The notes under the pieces: generated by a model
Databases searched by the model: none
The model's input: only the letters and a program-made list of their open reading frames with translations
What the model was told of the DNA's origin: nothing
In this document: one piece after another, positions 26,419-35,872 of the stretch
Position numbering within the stretch: the first letter of the stretch is position 1
Layout of the letters: the number at the start of each line of letters is the position of its first letter
Translations under genes and position numbers: made by a program
DNA from: a gamma proteobacterium endosymbiont of Lamellibrachia anaximandri
Lineage (GTDB): Bacteria > Pseudomonadota > Gammaproteobacteria > Chromatiales > Chromatiaceae
Assembly (NCBI GenBank): GCA_016756855.1
Contig: JAESPD010000022.1
Location: 1 to 55,173 of the forward strand
Length of the DNA: 55,173 nt
Direction: 5' to 3'

Positions 26419-27510
26419 ATGTCTGAAGTAACACAAGATCAGATCAAAGAGGCGATTAAAGGCTACGTCGAGCCTCATCTGGAGAAAGACCTGGTAAGCG
26501 CGCATGCCATCAAAGGTATTGATATCGATGGCGACAAGGTCAAGGTGACAGTCGAGGTCGGTTTTCCTGCCAAGGGTTGTGTGGATGACATTGCTGCTGC
26601 AGTGAAGGCTCAGGTAGAAGGGGTTGAAGGCGTAGCTACCGCTGAGGTGGACGCAAGCTGGAAGATCGTTGCCCATTCAGTGCAGAAGGCCCTCAAGCCG
26701 ATCGATAATATCAAAAATATCATTGCCGTTGCCTCTGGCAAGGGCGGCGTGGGCAAGTCCACCACCTCTGTGAATCTGGCGCTGGCGTTGGTTGAAGAGG
26801 GTGCCACCGTGGGCATACTTGACGCTGATATCTATGGTCCGTCACAGCCGCGTATGCTGGGTATCGATGGTAAGCCGGAGTCCAAGGACGGCAAGTCCCT
26901 GGAGCCCATGGAGGGTTATGGTCTCCAGGCGATGTCTATCGGTTTTCTGATCGACGAAGAGACTCCCATGATCTGGCGTGGTCCCATGGTCACCCAGGCA
27001 TTGGAACAGCTGCTCAATGACACCAACTGGTCAGAGCTTGATTATCTGGTGGTCGATCTGCCTCCGGGTACCGGTGACACCCAGCTGACCCTGGCGCAGA
27101 AGGTACCGGTCTCCGGTGCGGTAATTGTTACCACTCCTCAGGATATCGCCCTGCTTGATGCCCGCAAGGGTCTGAAGATGTTCGAGAAGGTAGAGGTACC
27201 TGTGTTGGGTATCGTGGAGAACATGAGCACCCACATCTGTTCGAACTGTGGCCATGAAGAGCATATATTCGGCGAAGGTGGCGGTTCCTCCATGGCGAAA
27301 CAGTACAATGTCGACCTGCTGGGTTCACTGCCTCTCGATATTCGTATTCGTGAAGAGACCGATGGCGGCAAACCGACCGTGGTTGCCGAGCCTGATGCAC
27401 GCATCTCCATGATCTACCGTGAGATTGCCCGTAAGACGGCAGCCAAACTTTCGCTGCAGGCCAAGGATTACGCAGCGAAGTTCCCGAATATAGTGATTCA
27501 GAATAACTGA
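26419..27510 (+). CDS. apbC: Iron-sulfur cluster carrier ATPase ApbC/Mrp
   Basis: A 363-residue P-loop NTPase that binds and hands over [4Fe-4S] clusters to apoproteins. The N-terminal MIP18/DUF59 domain (1-85) is followed by the deviant Walker A ASGKGGVGKST near 108 and DADIYGPSQPRMLG. PPGTGDTQLTLAQ is the Mrp signature. The CSNCG pair near 271-274 gives the cluster-bridging cysteines of the dimer. A strong terminator follows. In E. coli this gene is divergent from metG; here the same divergent orientation is kept but 15.7 kb separate them. Confidence 0.96.
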   Translation: MSEVTQDQIKEAIKGYVEPHLEKDLVSAHAIKGIDIDGDKVKVTVEVGFPAKGCVDDIAAAVKAQVEGVEGVATAEVDASWKIVAHSVQKALKPIDNIKNIIAVASGKGGVGKSTTSVNLALALVEEGATVGILDADIYGPSQPRMLGIDGKPESKDGKSLEPMEGYGLQAMSIGFLIDEETPMIWRGPMVTQALEQLLNDTNWSELDYLVVDLPPGTGDTQLTLAQKVPVSGAVIVTTPQDIALLDARKGLKMFEKVEVPVLGIVENMSTHICSNCGHEEHIFGEGGGSSMAKQYNVDLLGSLPLDIRIREETDGGKPTVVAEPDARISMIYREIARKTAAKLSLQAKDYAAKFPNIVIQNN

Positions 27511-27540
27511 TCAATATCAGTAGATACTCAGGTATCACCT

Positions 27541-27566
27541 AAGCCCGCGTTATGCGGGCTTTTTTG
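27541..27566 (+). terminator. Rho-independent terminator of apbC
   Basis: AAGCCCGC, loop GTTAT, GCGGGCTT followed by a T run (TTTTTT), 31 bp after the apbC stop. The GC-rich 8 bp stem and T tract are a textbook intrinsic terminator. Confidence 0.93.
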
Positions 27567-28301
27567 TGCCCTTTGTGTTGCTCCCAGTCTGCGTGATAAC
27601 CCCTGGACACACGCCACAGTTAGATGTTCGAAACCCGTCATGGCGGGAAAGGACCTCAGCAGCACATCCGCCTCTGCGCCGCGCTGTTCGTTAGCGCGAT
27701 ATCAAGGACCAAAGAACATGGCGATGATGGACATATCCTGGGAAATCGTGATGTCACAGTAGTCGTTGCCACTACCGTCGACACCCGTCGAATCGCACGA
27801 ATCGTTTCCACCCCAGCCTTCGAAGAAATTCAGCTCGGCGGGTAATGCCGTCAATCTCACGACGGTACCCTTGGCAAATCCATAGAGGCAGGTGTCTGGC
27901 GTGTTGCAGTCGATGCCGGCGGGGTCACTCGTCACGCTGCCGGAAGCGCCGCTTAGAAAATAGGGGACGCACCACGTTTTCTCAGACTGAGTGAGTAACT
28001 TTTAATTCCAGAACTGCTCCCCCTTTTCTGCCGATACCCACGAGTACAACATGTTCTCATTTACCAACAGTCACCCAATCAGATTGTGATCAGATTCCTA
28101 AAATACCTCAGATTAGTATCGATAATACAAACGCATTCGGTTTCTCTGGATTAGAATCATATGATCATTGAAGCTTAGACACTTGTTTTTTTTACTGCGT
28201 TTCTTGCCATCGAAGTGAACGCGGACAGTTCGACCCTAGAGGCGGCAATTGGTGGCGCCATCTAATTCCGTCCACACTAAATATCTCGAAGGAGAAGTAG
28301 A
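27567..28301. other. Gene-poor region with remnant sequence
   Basis: 735 bp between the apbC terminator and the next gene. It contains a minus-strand gene fragment (listed separately). The string GGGGACGCACCACGTTTTC at about 27963-27981 looks like an end piece of a dispersed element, but I cannot name it. The part 28000-28300 is AT-rich, with a T run at 28182-28191, and should hold the promoter of the small repeat protein. No RNA gene was recognised. Confidence 0.4.
27702..27935 (-). pseudogene. Fragment of a Cys-containing bacterial repeat-domain (surface) protein
   Basis: An open stretch of 77 codons encodes TSDPAGIDCNTPDTCLYGF, then GTVVRLTALPAELNFFEGWGG and a Cys pair, ending in ISQDMSIIAMFFGP. 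This is one unit of the beta-rich repeat (GxV-SxPxGIxC..G..V.LTA.P..g..F.GW.G) common at the ends of large secreted proteins. Here it stands alone with no export signal or start context; the frame stays open upstream to about 28005 but shows no gene-like sequence there. It is best read as a remnant of a deleted or transferred surface protein gene. Confidence 0.5.
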
Positions 28302-28676
28302 ATGAAATATCAAATTTGGAGGATCGTGTGCGCCAGCCTGCTTGCATTTTTTGCAGTTGTCGTCCAAGCCGAAGGGCATGATCCCAGTGCCTGGGAGAAG
28401 AGCAAACAGTTTAGCTCAGAGGCCTGGGAAGCCACTAGAAAGGCCTCTGGAAATGCCTGGCAGGCGACTAAAGAGACATCAAACGAAGTTTGGGATGCCA
28501 CCAAGGAGACCTCTGGAAAAGCCTGGAAGGCGACCAAGCAGAAGTCGGGTCTAGTCTGGCATGCTACCAAGAAGATGGGTAAGGAAGTGTGGGAAGATTC
28601 CAAGAGGATGGTCGGCAGCAAGGATAAACCTGATAATGGAAAACAGGTACAGGGTGCTCCGGTCAGTGAAATTTGA
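28302..28676 (+). CDS. Small exported protein of tandem 11-residue amphipathic repeats
   Basis: 124 residues. A signal peptide (about 1-23, cleaved after VVVQA) precedes about seven tandem 11-residue units of the form (A/V)W-x-ATK-x-x-S-x-x, e.g. AWQATKETSNE and VWDATKETSGK. The units are 33 bp each, from 28389 to about 28619. Every unit has one Trp and Lys/Glu-rich faces, which would make a long amphipathic helix of 11-mer type, as in apolipoprotein- or LEA-like proteins. A good ribosome site (AAGGAGAAG) and a downstream terminator mark it as a single-gene transcript. Likely periplasmic and perhaps membrane-surface binding; function unknown. Confidence 0.8.
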   Translation: MKYQIWRIVCASLLAFFAVVVQAEGHDPSAWEKSKQFSSEAWEATRKASGNAWQATKETSNEVWDATKETSGKAWKATKQKSGLVWHATKKMGKEVWEDSKRMVGSKDKPDNGKQVQGAPVSEI

Positions 28677-28720
28677 ATTACTGATTCAGAACAACTAATC
28701 GTTCTTCCGAATCTCCCTCA

Positions 28721-28763
28721 AACCCCTGTTATGTCCTTGTTCCAGGGCATTCAGGGGTTTTTT
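28721..28763 (+). terminator. Rho-independent terminator of the 11-mer repeat gene
   Basis: AACCCCTG at 28721 pairs with CAGGGGTT at about 28752-28759, followed by TTTT. The loop is long (about 23 nt) and contains a smaller stem. It lies 45 bp after the stop codon. Confidence 0.8.
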
Positions 28764-28972
28764 ATGTGCTCCGATTTTCCAGGGTCGACTAGCCTTTCGG
28801 TAACATCAGGGTCGATCGTGGACAAGGGACGGTTTTGCTGAATTGCTCTACTGGACAACTAAACCACTAAGGGCGTTCACGCGGGGCGGCGGATCGTCTC
28901 TATTTTCTGTAGAGTAAGCCATCAGACTCTGTCTGCCTGAGTCTTTTCTCATTACTATTTCCGGGGTATGGG

Positions 28973-31900
28973 ATGCACCGCTTTCTTCCAATGTTTTTGT
29001 TCCTGCTGATACTTGGGTTTCTGTCGGCTCCCTCGTCGGTGCAGGCGCTGGAGGTGGCAAAGATTGAGGAGAGGGTTTCCCGTCTGGAAAAACTGGAAGA
29101 GCCCAGGGAAGAGGCGGTCCAGGTGGAGTTGAATCTCTATCGGGAGGCGGTCGCTTCGTTGAAGTCGGCGAAGGCGTTTGCCGAAAAGGCAGCAGTCTAT
29201 AAACAGGCAGTGGTGGATACGCCGGCAGAGATCAAACGGCTGTCTGCTGAGATCGAGGGGCTGGCACGTCAATCCACGGAAGAGACGATATCTTCGCTTG
29301 GTCAGCTGTCGGACGCTGTGCTGGAGGCCCGGGTAAGGGAGGAGAGTGCCGCAATCGTCAGTCTTGGCGGGAGATTGGCGGAGCTCGTCCAATCCATCAG
29401 CACATTGCTGGCCCGCCCCGAATCAAATCGCCAGATGCTCTCTCTGGCCAATACCCGCCTGGAAGAGGTGGATGAGACCCTGCGCAAGACACCGCCGGCA
29501 GATAAAAGCCAAGAAGCAACCGAGGCCATGCTGGTGACCGCCCGAGCTGTGCGTATGGCGCTGTTGGCAGAAATAGAGATGCTCAACAATGAGCGTTTGA
29601 GTCACGACCTCCGTTTGCAGCTGCTTCAGGCCAAACGCCAGTTGCTGGAAAAACGGCTTGTCATGACCAAGCGATATGAGCAGGAGGGCAGGGACGAGAT
29701 CAACCGGCGACATGCCAGTGAGGCGAAGGCGGCGGAAGTGGAAGCTGCCCAGGCGAGGCAGGAGGCGGTCGGTAAGCATATCCTCATCTCTGTTGCGGCG
29801 GAGATGAATTCGGAGTGGAGTCGCCTGCTTAGTGAGTTGAGCCGGACCAATGAGGAAGAGACCGCACAGCTGAAATCGATTCGGACACAATATCAGCAGA
29901 TTGATCGCAACTACCAACGCTCCCTGCAACAATTGGAAATCACCCGGCTGGATCAACAGTTGGGGGATTTTCTTCGCAACCAACAGATCAAATTGCCCAA
30001 GGTTGCAGCGTATGAGAAAAAACGCTCGCTGAAACAGCGTGAACTGGATGAATCGCGGTTGGCCCAATTCCGGCTTCAGGAGTCGCTGAACGAGCTGCAG
30101 GATATCGCACAGGTGGTGGCGATGCTGCTCGCCGGCGAAAAGAAGGAGACCGCAACACTATCCCCCAGCCAACTGGAACAGCTGACCGGAGAGCTGCACC
30201 GGTTGATGGAAGACCGGAAGGCGCTTCTCAACAAGCTCGATGATGCCTATACACTCAAAATACAGTTGTTGGGGGAGTCGATCCAGGAACAGCAGAACCT
30301 TATCGATCGTGTAGACAAGTACGACGAGCTTCTGGATGAGAATCTATTGTGGATCGCAAATGCGGAACCGGTGGGTCTCCAGTGGATCGGGGCTTTCGGC
30401 AAACCGTTGTTGGTTCTGTTCTCCCCTGTAAATTGGTTTTCCGTCTTGCAGGCTTTGGTAAAAACTGCCATACAGTCTGCGCCAATCACCCTGATTGTGC
30501 TGCTCTTGTCATCAGCGTTGCTGGTGGGCAGGCACCGATTTAAAAAACGTTTGGGGGATATTGCCGCCAAGGTGGGGCTGGTCAAACAGGATCGATTCAG
30601 TTACACCCTGGTCGTATTGGTCATCACGTTGCTGCTGGCCATGCCCTGGCCGGTGCTGATGGCCTATGCAGGTTGGTTGCTGGGCCATGTACGGGCAGAT
30701 GCCTTTGTCGAGGCGGCGGGATTTGGTTTCAGGCGCAGTGCCTTTATCCTGGCAGCCTTCCTCTTTCTGCAGGCACTCTATGTCTCCAATGGTCTGGCAG
30801 AGATCCATTTTCGCTGGAAAGCGAGAACCCGTCGGCGTGTATCCGGCAACCTGACCTGGTTGATCCCGATCATGGTATGGGTCGCATTTTTGGTCGCGAT
30901 GACGGAATCATCCGATGCAGGCCTCTATCGGGATACCATCGGCAGGCTGGTGTTCAGCGTCGCGATGCTGGCTCTATTGCTCTTTATCTGGCGGGTGCTT
31001 CGGTTAAAAGAGAGTAACGTTGAGCGTCGTACCACGAGCCTCGTCTGGCGCAGTCGATATACCTGGTATCCGCTGCTGTTGTTGATCCCCTTTGCCTTGG
31101 TTATGTTGGCAGCACAAGGTTATCACTACACCAGTCTGCGGGTTGCAGGACTGATATTCAGCTCTCTCATTGTCCTTCTGGTAGCGCTGTTGATCTATTA
31201 TCTTGCTGTACGCTGGTTGTTGGTGGCGCAGCGCCGTCTTGCCCTCGCCAGGGCACTGGCCAAACGTCAGGCAGATATTGATTCACGGGCCAGCAGGGGG
31301 GTGGTGGAGCAGACAGGAGAGATTACACCTGAGGCGATCGAGATCCCTGAGATCGGCCTTGCCACCATCAATGATCAGACCCGTCGCCTGTTACGGTTGT
31401 CGCTTACTGTTTTGGTGGGTTTGATTCTCTGGACATACTGGTCTGCGATCACCCCGGCCTTGGGGGTGCTGGATAGCGTTACCATTTGGGAGCATATGAC
31501 AAGCGCAGAAACGGGAGGCCAGCTTTTACCGATTACTCTTGCGGACGTTGGACTGGCTGTTCTGGTTCTGTTGTTGACCTTCGTTGCCGAGCGAAATCTG
31601 CCGGGCTTGTTGGAGATTGCACTACTGCAGCCTCTCCATGTGGAGCAGGGCAATCGCTACGCAGTTTCCGGTCTGATTCGTTACCTCATACTGGCGGTCG
31701 GCATCGTCATGTCGATCAACCTGGTTGGCGTTGGCTGGGGTGAGGTGCAGTGGCTGGTAGCGGCAGTCGGTGTCGGCTTGGGGTTTGGCCTGAAGGAGAT
31801 TTTCGCCAACTTCATATCCGGAATAGTCGTCCTGTTTGAACGGCCGGTTCGGGTTGGCGATACCGTTACTCTCGGTGATGTCAGCGGTGTGGTGAAGCGG

Positions 31901-32347
31901 ATACGGATGCGAGCCACAACCATTACGGATTTCGATAACAAGGAGTTGATCATCCCCAATCAGAATCTCATCATCGAGCCGTTGGTGAACTGGACCCTTA
32001 GCGATCAGGTCACCCGTGTTACCTTTATGGTGGGCATTGCCTATGGATCCGATACTGAACTGGCCCATCGCATTATGCTCAAAACGGTAACCGAACACTC
32101 GTTGGTGCTGGATGAACCCAAGCCGACGGTTTTTTTTACGGGCTTTGGCGACAGCTCCCTCGACTTCCAGGTGGCAGTGCATGTCAAGGAGCGAATCCAG
32201 CGCCGACTGTTGACCCATGATCTCCACATGGCGCTGGAAAAAACGTTGCGCGAAAATGGCGTTGAGATCCCTTTTCCTCAACGTGATCTACACTTGCGTA
32301 GTGTTGATGAGAACATTCAGCCTCTGGTCAATAACAAGGAGAATTAG
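28973..32347 (+). CDS. MscK/KefA-like large mechanosensitive channel
   Basis: 1124 residues. A signal peptide (about 1-25, ending SSVQA) leads into a periplasmic domain of about 450 residues that is strongly coiled-coil. About ten membrane helices follow between residues 480 and 940. The pore and beta domain of the MscS family are at the end: VGVGLGFGLKEIFANFISG, LFERPVRVGDTVTLGDVSG, IPNQNLI. This is the MscK/YjeP (MscM) type, which opens on membrane tension to release solutes; it is similar in size to those E. coli proteins. Start ATG follows GGGGTATGGG. A GGDEF-EAL gene follows in the same direction after 117 bp. Confidence 0.92.
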   Translation: MHRFLPMFLFLLILGFLSAPSSVQALEVAKIEERVSRLEKLEEPREEAVQVELNLYREAVASLKSAKAFAEKAAVYKQAVVDTPAEIKRLSAEIEGLARQSTEETISSLGQLSDAVLEARVREESAAIVSLGGRLAELVQSISTLLARPESNRQMLSLANTRLEEVDETLRKTPPADKSQEATEAMLVTARAVRMALLAEIEMLNNERLSHDLRLQLLQAKRQLLEKRLVMTKRYEQEGRDEINRRHASEAKAAEVEAAQARQEAVGKHILISVAAEMNSEWSRLLSELSRTNEEETAQLKSIRTQYQQIDRNYQRSLQQLEITRLDQQLGDFLRNQQIKLPKVAAYEKKRSLKQRELDESRLAQFRLQESLNELQDIAQVVAMLLAGEKKETATLSPSQLEQLTGELHRLMEDRKALLNKLDDAYTLKIQLLGESIQEQQNLIDRVDKYDELLDENLLWIANAEPVGLQWIGAFGKPLLVLFSPVNWFSVLQALVKTAIQSAPITLIVLLLSSALLVGRHRFKKRLGDIAAKVGLVKQDRFSYTLVVLVITLLLAMPWPVLMAYAGWLLGHVRADAFVEAAGFGFRRSAFILAAFLFLQALYVSNGLAEIHFRWKARTRRRVSGNLTWLIPIMVWVAFLVAMTESSDAGLYRDTIGRLVFSVAMLALLLFIWRVLRLKESNVERRTTSLVWRSRYTWYPLLLLIPFALVMLAAQGYHYTSLRVAGLIFSSLIVLLVALLIYYLAVRWLLVAQRRLALARALAKRQADIDSRASRGVVEQTGEITPEAIEIPEIGLATINDQTRRLLRLSLTVLVGLILWTYWSAITPALGVLDSVTIWEHMTSAETGGQLLPITLADVGLAVLVLLLTFVAERNLPGLLEIALLQPLHVEQGNRYAVSGLIRYLILAVGIVMSINLVGVGWGEVQWLVAAVGVGLGFGLKEIFANFISGIVVLFERPVRVGDTVTLGDVSGVVKRIRMRATTITDFDNKELIIPNQNLIIEPLVNWTLSDQVTRVTFMVGIAYGSDTELAHRIMLKTVTEHSLVLDEPKPTVFFTGFGDSSLDFQVAVHVKERIQRRLLTHDLHMALEKTLRENGVEIPFPQRDLHLRSVDENIQPLVNNKEN

Positions 32348-32464
32348 CCGTTATTTCAACTCGACCGCATCTGTTTGTCTGATGCTGGTGGTATCGATCG
32401 TGGTGGATTAGTACTTGGCGGGCTCGTAGAGTCACCAGGGATGGGACTTAGGGACTTGCAAATA

Positions 32465-35257
32465 ATGAACAATAAAGGATTCTACTGGCGTATTTTATCC
32501 CCGCCGATACTGGCCGTGTTCCTGCTTGGCGCGGCGGCCATAGGGGCCGTCTATTTCCACCTCCAGAACGGCTTGGCTATCCATGTCAACGGACAGACGG
32601 CGCTGTTTCAACAGCTCTATGACACACGGCTGTCTGAACTCCGTCTGGCCATGCTCCACAGGTGGGAAGCGTTGAGCCGCACTCCAGTCCCGCAGAAATT
32701 CCCACTGGAAACTCAAACAGGGAAAGAGGATTTCCAGACTTGGTATTTTGATGCATCCGGCACACTGTTGTTTCCTGAGCAGCGGTCCCTTCCGGCGCAG
32801 AGCGAATCCATCAGGCTGCTAGTGTATGAGGTCCTGGCCAGTGAGTTTCCTGTGCACGGACTGATCGCGGGGGCACGAGGCAGGCTTTCGATGGGGGTTG
32901 CCGGGGTGAGGCGTAAAGCGGGGCAGGTTGTTGGTGGCATCCTGTTGACCGCGAATATCGAGCCTGTCCTGATCAACACCGGAAAGGCGTTTCAGGAAAC
33001 GTTGTTGGTTGGTATCAATCGGGATGGCGGGATGGACGCAGATGTGGATATCCCAAACCCGGATGATCGGTTTTTCCATGTGCCTCAAATCCTCTCCTTT
33101 AATTCGGCTGCCGCCGGAACACTGATCCCCAGTCTGGAGCGGGTCGCCGGTTGGGGAAGCGATGCAGAGCATATCGTCTGGTCAGGTAGAAACCATCATC
33201 TGCGGCGGCTCTCTCTGCGAGATAACCTGGCGCAGCAGATCGGCGAGATCATCCTTTTCGTCGATGTGACCACCTTGTTCGGGCAGGCAAGGAGACAAGC
33301 CTGGATTGTGGCGGCTTCCGGGCTGCTGATTAGTGTTGTGTTGATGTTGATTCTCACAAATCAGTCTCGACGAACCCGTACCCAACTTGTGGCTTCACAA
33401 CAGGCACTGGAAAAACTCAATGAAAAACTCGAGTGGCGTTTCCTGGAACGTACCGAAGAGTTGCGCCGCAGTGAGGAGAACTATCGTGAACTGGTTGAAT
33501 CGGCCAACAGCATCATTCTGCGTTGGAATATCCAAGGGAAAATCACCTTTTTCAATCAGTTTGCCCTGCGTTTCTTTGGCTATTCCGAACAGGAGGTAGT
33601 GGGTCGGCATCTAATGGACTGTATTGTACCTGAGACTGAGTCAGGGTCGGGACGGGATCTGTCCGCCCTGATCCGGGATATCGCACTGCATCCTGATTTC
33701 TATATCAGCAATATTAATGAGAATGTCTGCAAGGATGGACGCAGGGTTTGGGTCTCCTGGGCGAATCGGGCGGTTCGCAATAAGCAGGGGAAGGTGGTGG
33801 AGATTCTCTCTATCGGTAACGATGTCAGTGATAAAAAACTGTTTGATGAGCGCATCTATCACCTCGCTCATTATGATGCGCTGACCAGCCTGCCCAATCG
33901 TGTACTGTTCTATGAGCGTCTCGACAAGGCTCTTGAGAACGCCGGACGCAAGAACCAGCAGTTGGTGGTGCTCTATCTCGATCTCGATCGTTTCAAACCG
34001 GTGAATGACTCTCTCGGTCATGCGATGGGTGACCTGCTGCTGCAACAGGTGGGAGAGCGGTTGCGTCGCTGTCTGCGTGAAGAGGACACGGTTGCGCGGA
34101 TGAGTGGGGACGAATTCACTGTACTGCTGGAAGGCGTGACCTCCCGGGCTGAAGTGCTGAATCTTGGTAGCCAGGTGGCAGAGAAGATTATCGATAAGCT
34201 GAGTCAGCCATTCGACCTGGATGGTTATGAAGTTTATGTCTCCGCGAGCGTGGGCGTGGCCGCCTATCCGCAGGACGGCACCGATCCGGTTCAGCTGATG
34301 AGCAATGTGGATATTGCGATGTACCACGCCAAGGGAGAAGGGCGTGGTCGTGTCGCATTCTATGAACCTCACATGAACGCGGAGGTGGACCGGCGTCTGC
34401 GGTTGGAACGGGATCTGCGCAAGGCACTGGAGCAGGATGAACTGACACTGTACTACCAGCCCTGCATCGATCTGGCGAACCGTTCCGTTGAGGTGGTTGA
34501 GGCGCTGTTGCGTTGGCACCACCCGGACTCAGGTAAGATTCCGCCTGCTGAGTTTGTCTCTTTGGCAGAGGAGACCGGGCTGGTGATTCCCCTTGGCACA
34601 TGGGCGCTGAAAACCGCACTGCGGCAGGCAAAACAGTGGCTGAGCCCAGAGGGTTCCGGTCCCCAACTGGCGGTGAACCTCTCCCTGGGACAGTTCAGGC
34701 ATCGTGACTTGGTGCAGATGGTGCGCGCGGAGTTACAGGCCTGTGATTTCCCGGCGGATCGCCTGGTGCTGGAGATTACCGAATCCACGGTGATGGACGG
34801 TCATGGTGAATCCTCGGGTCAGTTGGCTGAGTTGTCTGCAATGGGGATTGAGATCGCCATCGATGATTTTGGCACTGGCCACTCATCCCTCTCCCGCTTG
34901 CGGGAGATGCCGGTCAACAGTCTCAAGATCGATCGCAGCTTCGTGCAGGATTTGGGACGCGACCGCAATGATGAGAGCATCGTTGAAACCATTATCGCCA
35001 TGGGGCACAGTCTGCAGCTTATCGTCATCGCCGAGGGGGTGGAAACCTTCAAGCAGCTGTCATTCCTGCAGCAGCGAGGGTGCCATATGGTGCAGGGTTA
35101 TCTGCTCTACCGGCCCATGCCGGGCCCTGAGCTGCTGGAGGTGTTGCGCGAAGAGGAGGGGGTGGCTCGGCGTTTCAAACAGGAGGAAGATAGACAAATT
35201 GAAGAACCGGTGCCGGACAACGTCGCGTATCTGGAGAAGAAAGAGTCCGGAGAGTGA
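32465..35257 (+). CDS. Membrane PAS-GGDEF-EAL c-di-GMP protein
   Basis: About 930 residues from ATG 32465 (MNNKGFYWRIL); an upstream in-frame start at 32375 is less likely. A helix at about 10-32 and another at about 283-303 bracket a periplasmic sensor region of about 250 residues not assigned to a family. Then come a coiled coil, PAS (about 335-460), GGDEF (about 465-635; motif SGDEF with an REED I-site before it) and EAL (about 640-900; VEALLRWHHP, DDFGTG, LKIDRSF, AEGVE, QGYLLYRP). Both catalytic sites look intact, so it could be bifunctional. It probably responds to an extracytoplasmic signal. Confidence 0.92.
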   Translation: MNNKGFYWRILSPPILAVFLLGAAAIGAVYFHLQNGLAIHVNGQTALFQQLYDTRLSELRLAMLHRWEALSRTPVPQKFPLETQTGKEDFQTWYFDASGTLLFPEQRSLPAQSESIRLLVYEVLASEFPVHGLIAGARGRLSMGVAGVRRKAGQVVGGILLTANIEPVLINTGKAFQETLLVGINRDGGMDADVDIPNPDDRFFHVPQILSFNSAAAGTLIPSLERVAGWGSDAEHIVWSGRNHHLRRLSLRDNLAQQIGEIILFVDVTTLFGQARRQAWIVAASGLLISVVLMLILTNQSRRTRTQLVASQQALEKLNEKLEWRFLERTEELRRSEENYRELVESANSIILRWNIQGKITFFNQFALRFFGYSEQEVVGRHLMDCIVPETESGSGRDLSALIRDIALHPDFYISNINENVCKDGRRVWVSWANRAVRNKQGKVVEILSIGNDVSDKKLFDERIYHLAHYDALTSLPNRVLFYERLDKALENAGRKNQQLVVLYLDLDRFKPVNDSLGHAMGDLLLQQVGERLRRCLREEDTVARMSGDEFTVLLEGVTSRAEVLNLGSQVAEKIIDKLSQPFDLDGYEVYVSASVGVAAYPQDGTDPVQLMSNVDIAMYHAKGEGRGRVAFYEPHMNAEVDRRLRLERDLRKALEQDELTLYYQPCIDLANRSVEVVEALLRWHHPDSGKIPPAEFVSLAEETGLVIPLGTWALKTALRQAKQWLSPEGSGPQLAVNLSLGQFRHRDLVQMVRAELQACDFPADRLVLEITESTVMDGHGESSGQLAELSAMGIEIAIDDFGTGHSSLSRLREMPVNSLKIDRSFVQDLGRDRNDESIVETIIAMGHSLQLIVIAEGVETFKQLSFLQQRGCHMVQGYLLYRPMPGPELLEVLREEEGVARRFKQEEDRQIEEPVPDNVAYLEKKESGE

Positions 35258-35299
35258 TACTTTCCCCCAAACAGCAACAGAAAACAGGAGAAATGATCC

Positions 35300-35818
35300 A
35301 TGAGCATGAAGTGGGATACCCGTTTTCTCGGGCTGGCGGCTCACATCTCCGGATGGAGTAAAGACCCTTCATCCCAGGTGGGTGCCGTCATCACGGACGG
35401 CAATCGTATTATCTCGCTGGGCTACAACGGCTTTGCGGCCGGGGTGGAGGATGCGGAGAGCCGCCTCACCAACAGAGAGTGCAAACTGAACCTCACCATT
35501 CATGCGGAAGAGAACGCCATGATCTTCGCCAAGCGTGATCTGCGCGGCTGTACGGTCTATGTGACGCATCCCCCCTGTCCCCGCTGCGCCTCGAAGCTGA
35601 TCCAGGAGGAGATCGGCCGTGTGGTGTATATCAATCCGAGTCAGGATTTTCTTTCACGCTGGGCCGATGATATCGAGTTGTCGCAGCAGATGTACGGTGA
35701 AGCCGGAGTCGAAATGACAGGTTACGAGGTGGAACAGGTCAATGTTGAGGATGCGCAGATAACAGTGGCGCCTGGCGGTTTTTTCAGCAAGATTTTGAGT
35801 CGGCTGCTGCGGGTGTAG
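35300..35818 (+). CDS. Deoxycytidylate (dCMP) deaminase family protein
   Basis: 172 residues. Zinc deaminase motifs are HAEENA near residue 74 (catalytic Glu) and PPCPRCASKLIQ near 98. The N-terminus WDTRFLGLAAHISGWSKDPSSQVGA and the substrate loop GYNGF are those of dCMP deaminases, which convert dCMP to dUMP for thymidylate synthesis. The ribosome site AGGAG lies 8 bp before the ATG. The last about 40 residues are not conserved. An alternative specificity within the cytidine/deoxycytidylate deaminase superfamily cannot be ruled out. Confidence 0.88.
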   Translation: MSMKWDTRFLGLAAHISGWSKDPSSQVGAVITDGNRIISLGYNGFAAGVEDAESRLTNRECKLNLTIHAEENAMIFAKRDLRGCTVYVTHPPCPRCASKLIQEEIGRVVYINPSQDFLSRWADDIELSQQMYGEAGVEMTGYEVEQVNVEDAQITVAPGGFFSKILSRLLRV

Positions 35819-35872
35819 GCCCTCTTTAATAGGGAGTCTGGGAATTGGAGGGGCGTGAATCCCGCAGGGCTG

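Noticed and set aside
27590-27690. GTTAGAT and GTTAGCG strings suggested integron attC sites.
   Set aside because: No matching inverse core at attC spacing, no paired inner boxes, and no integrase or cassette genes nearby.
28389-28619. Regular 33 bp repeats that might suggest a CRISPR array.
   Set aside because: Units follow each other without spacers, keep one reading frame and encode a repeat protein after a signal peptide.
33641-34522. Open frame of 293 codons on the minus strand inside the GGDEF-EAL gene.
   Set aside because: It lies fully within the plus-strand gene with intact catalytic motifs; the product has no domain and is His/Gln-rich as an antisense artefact.
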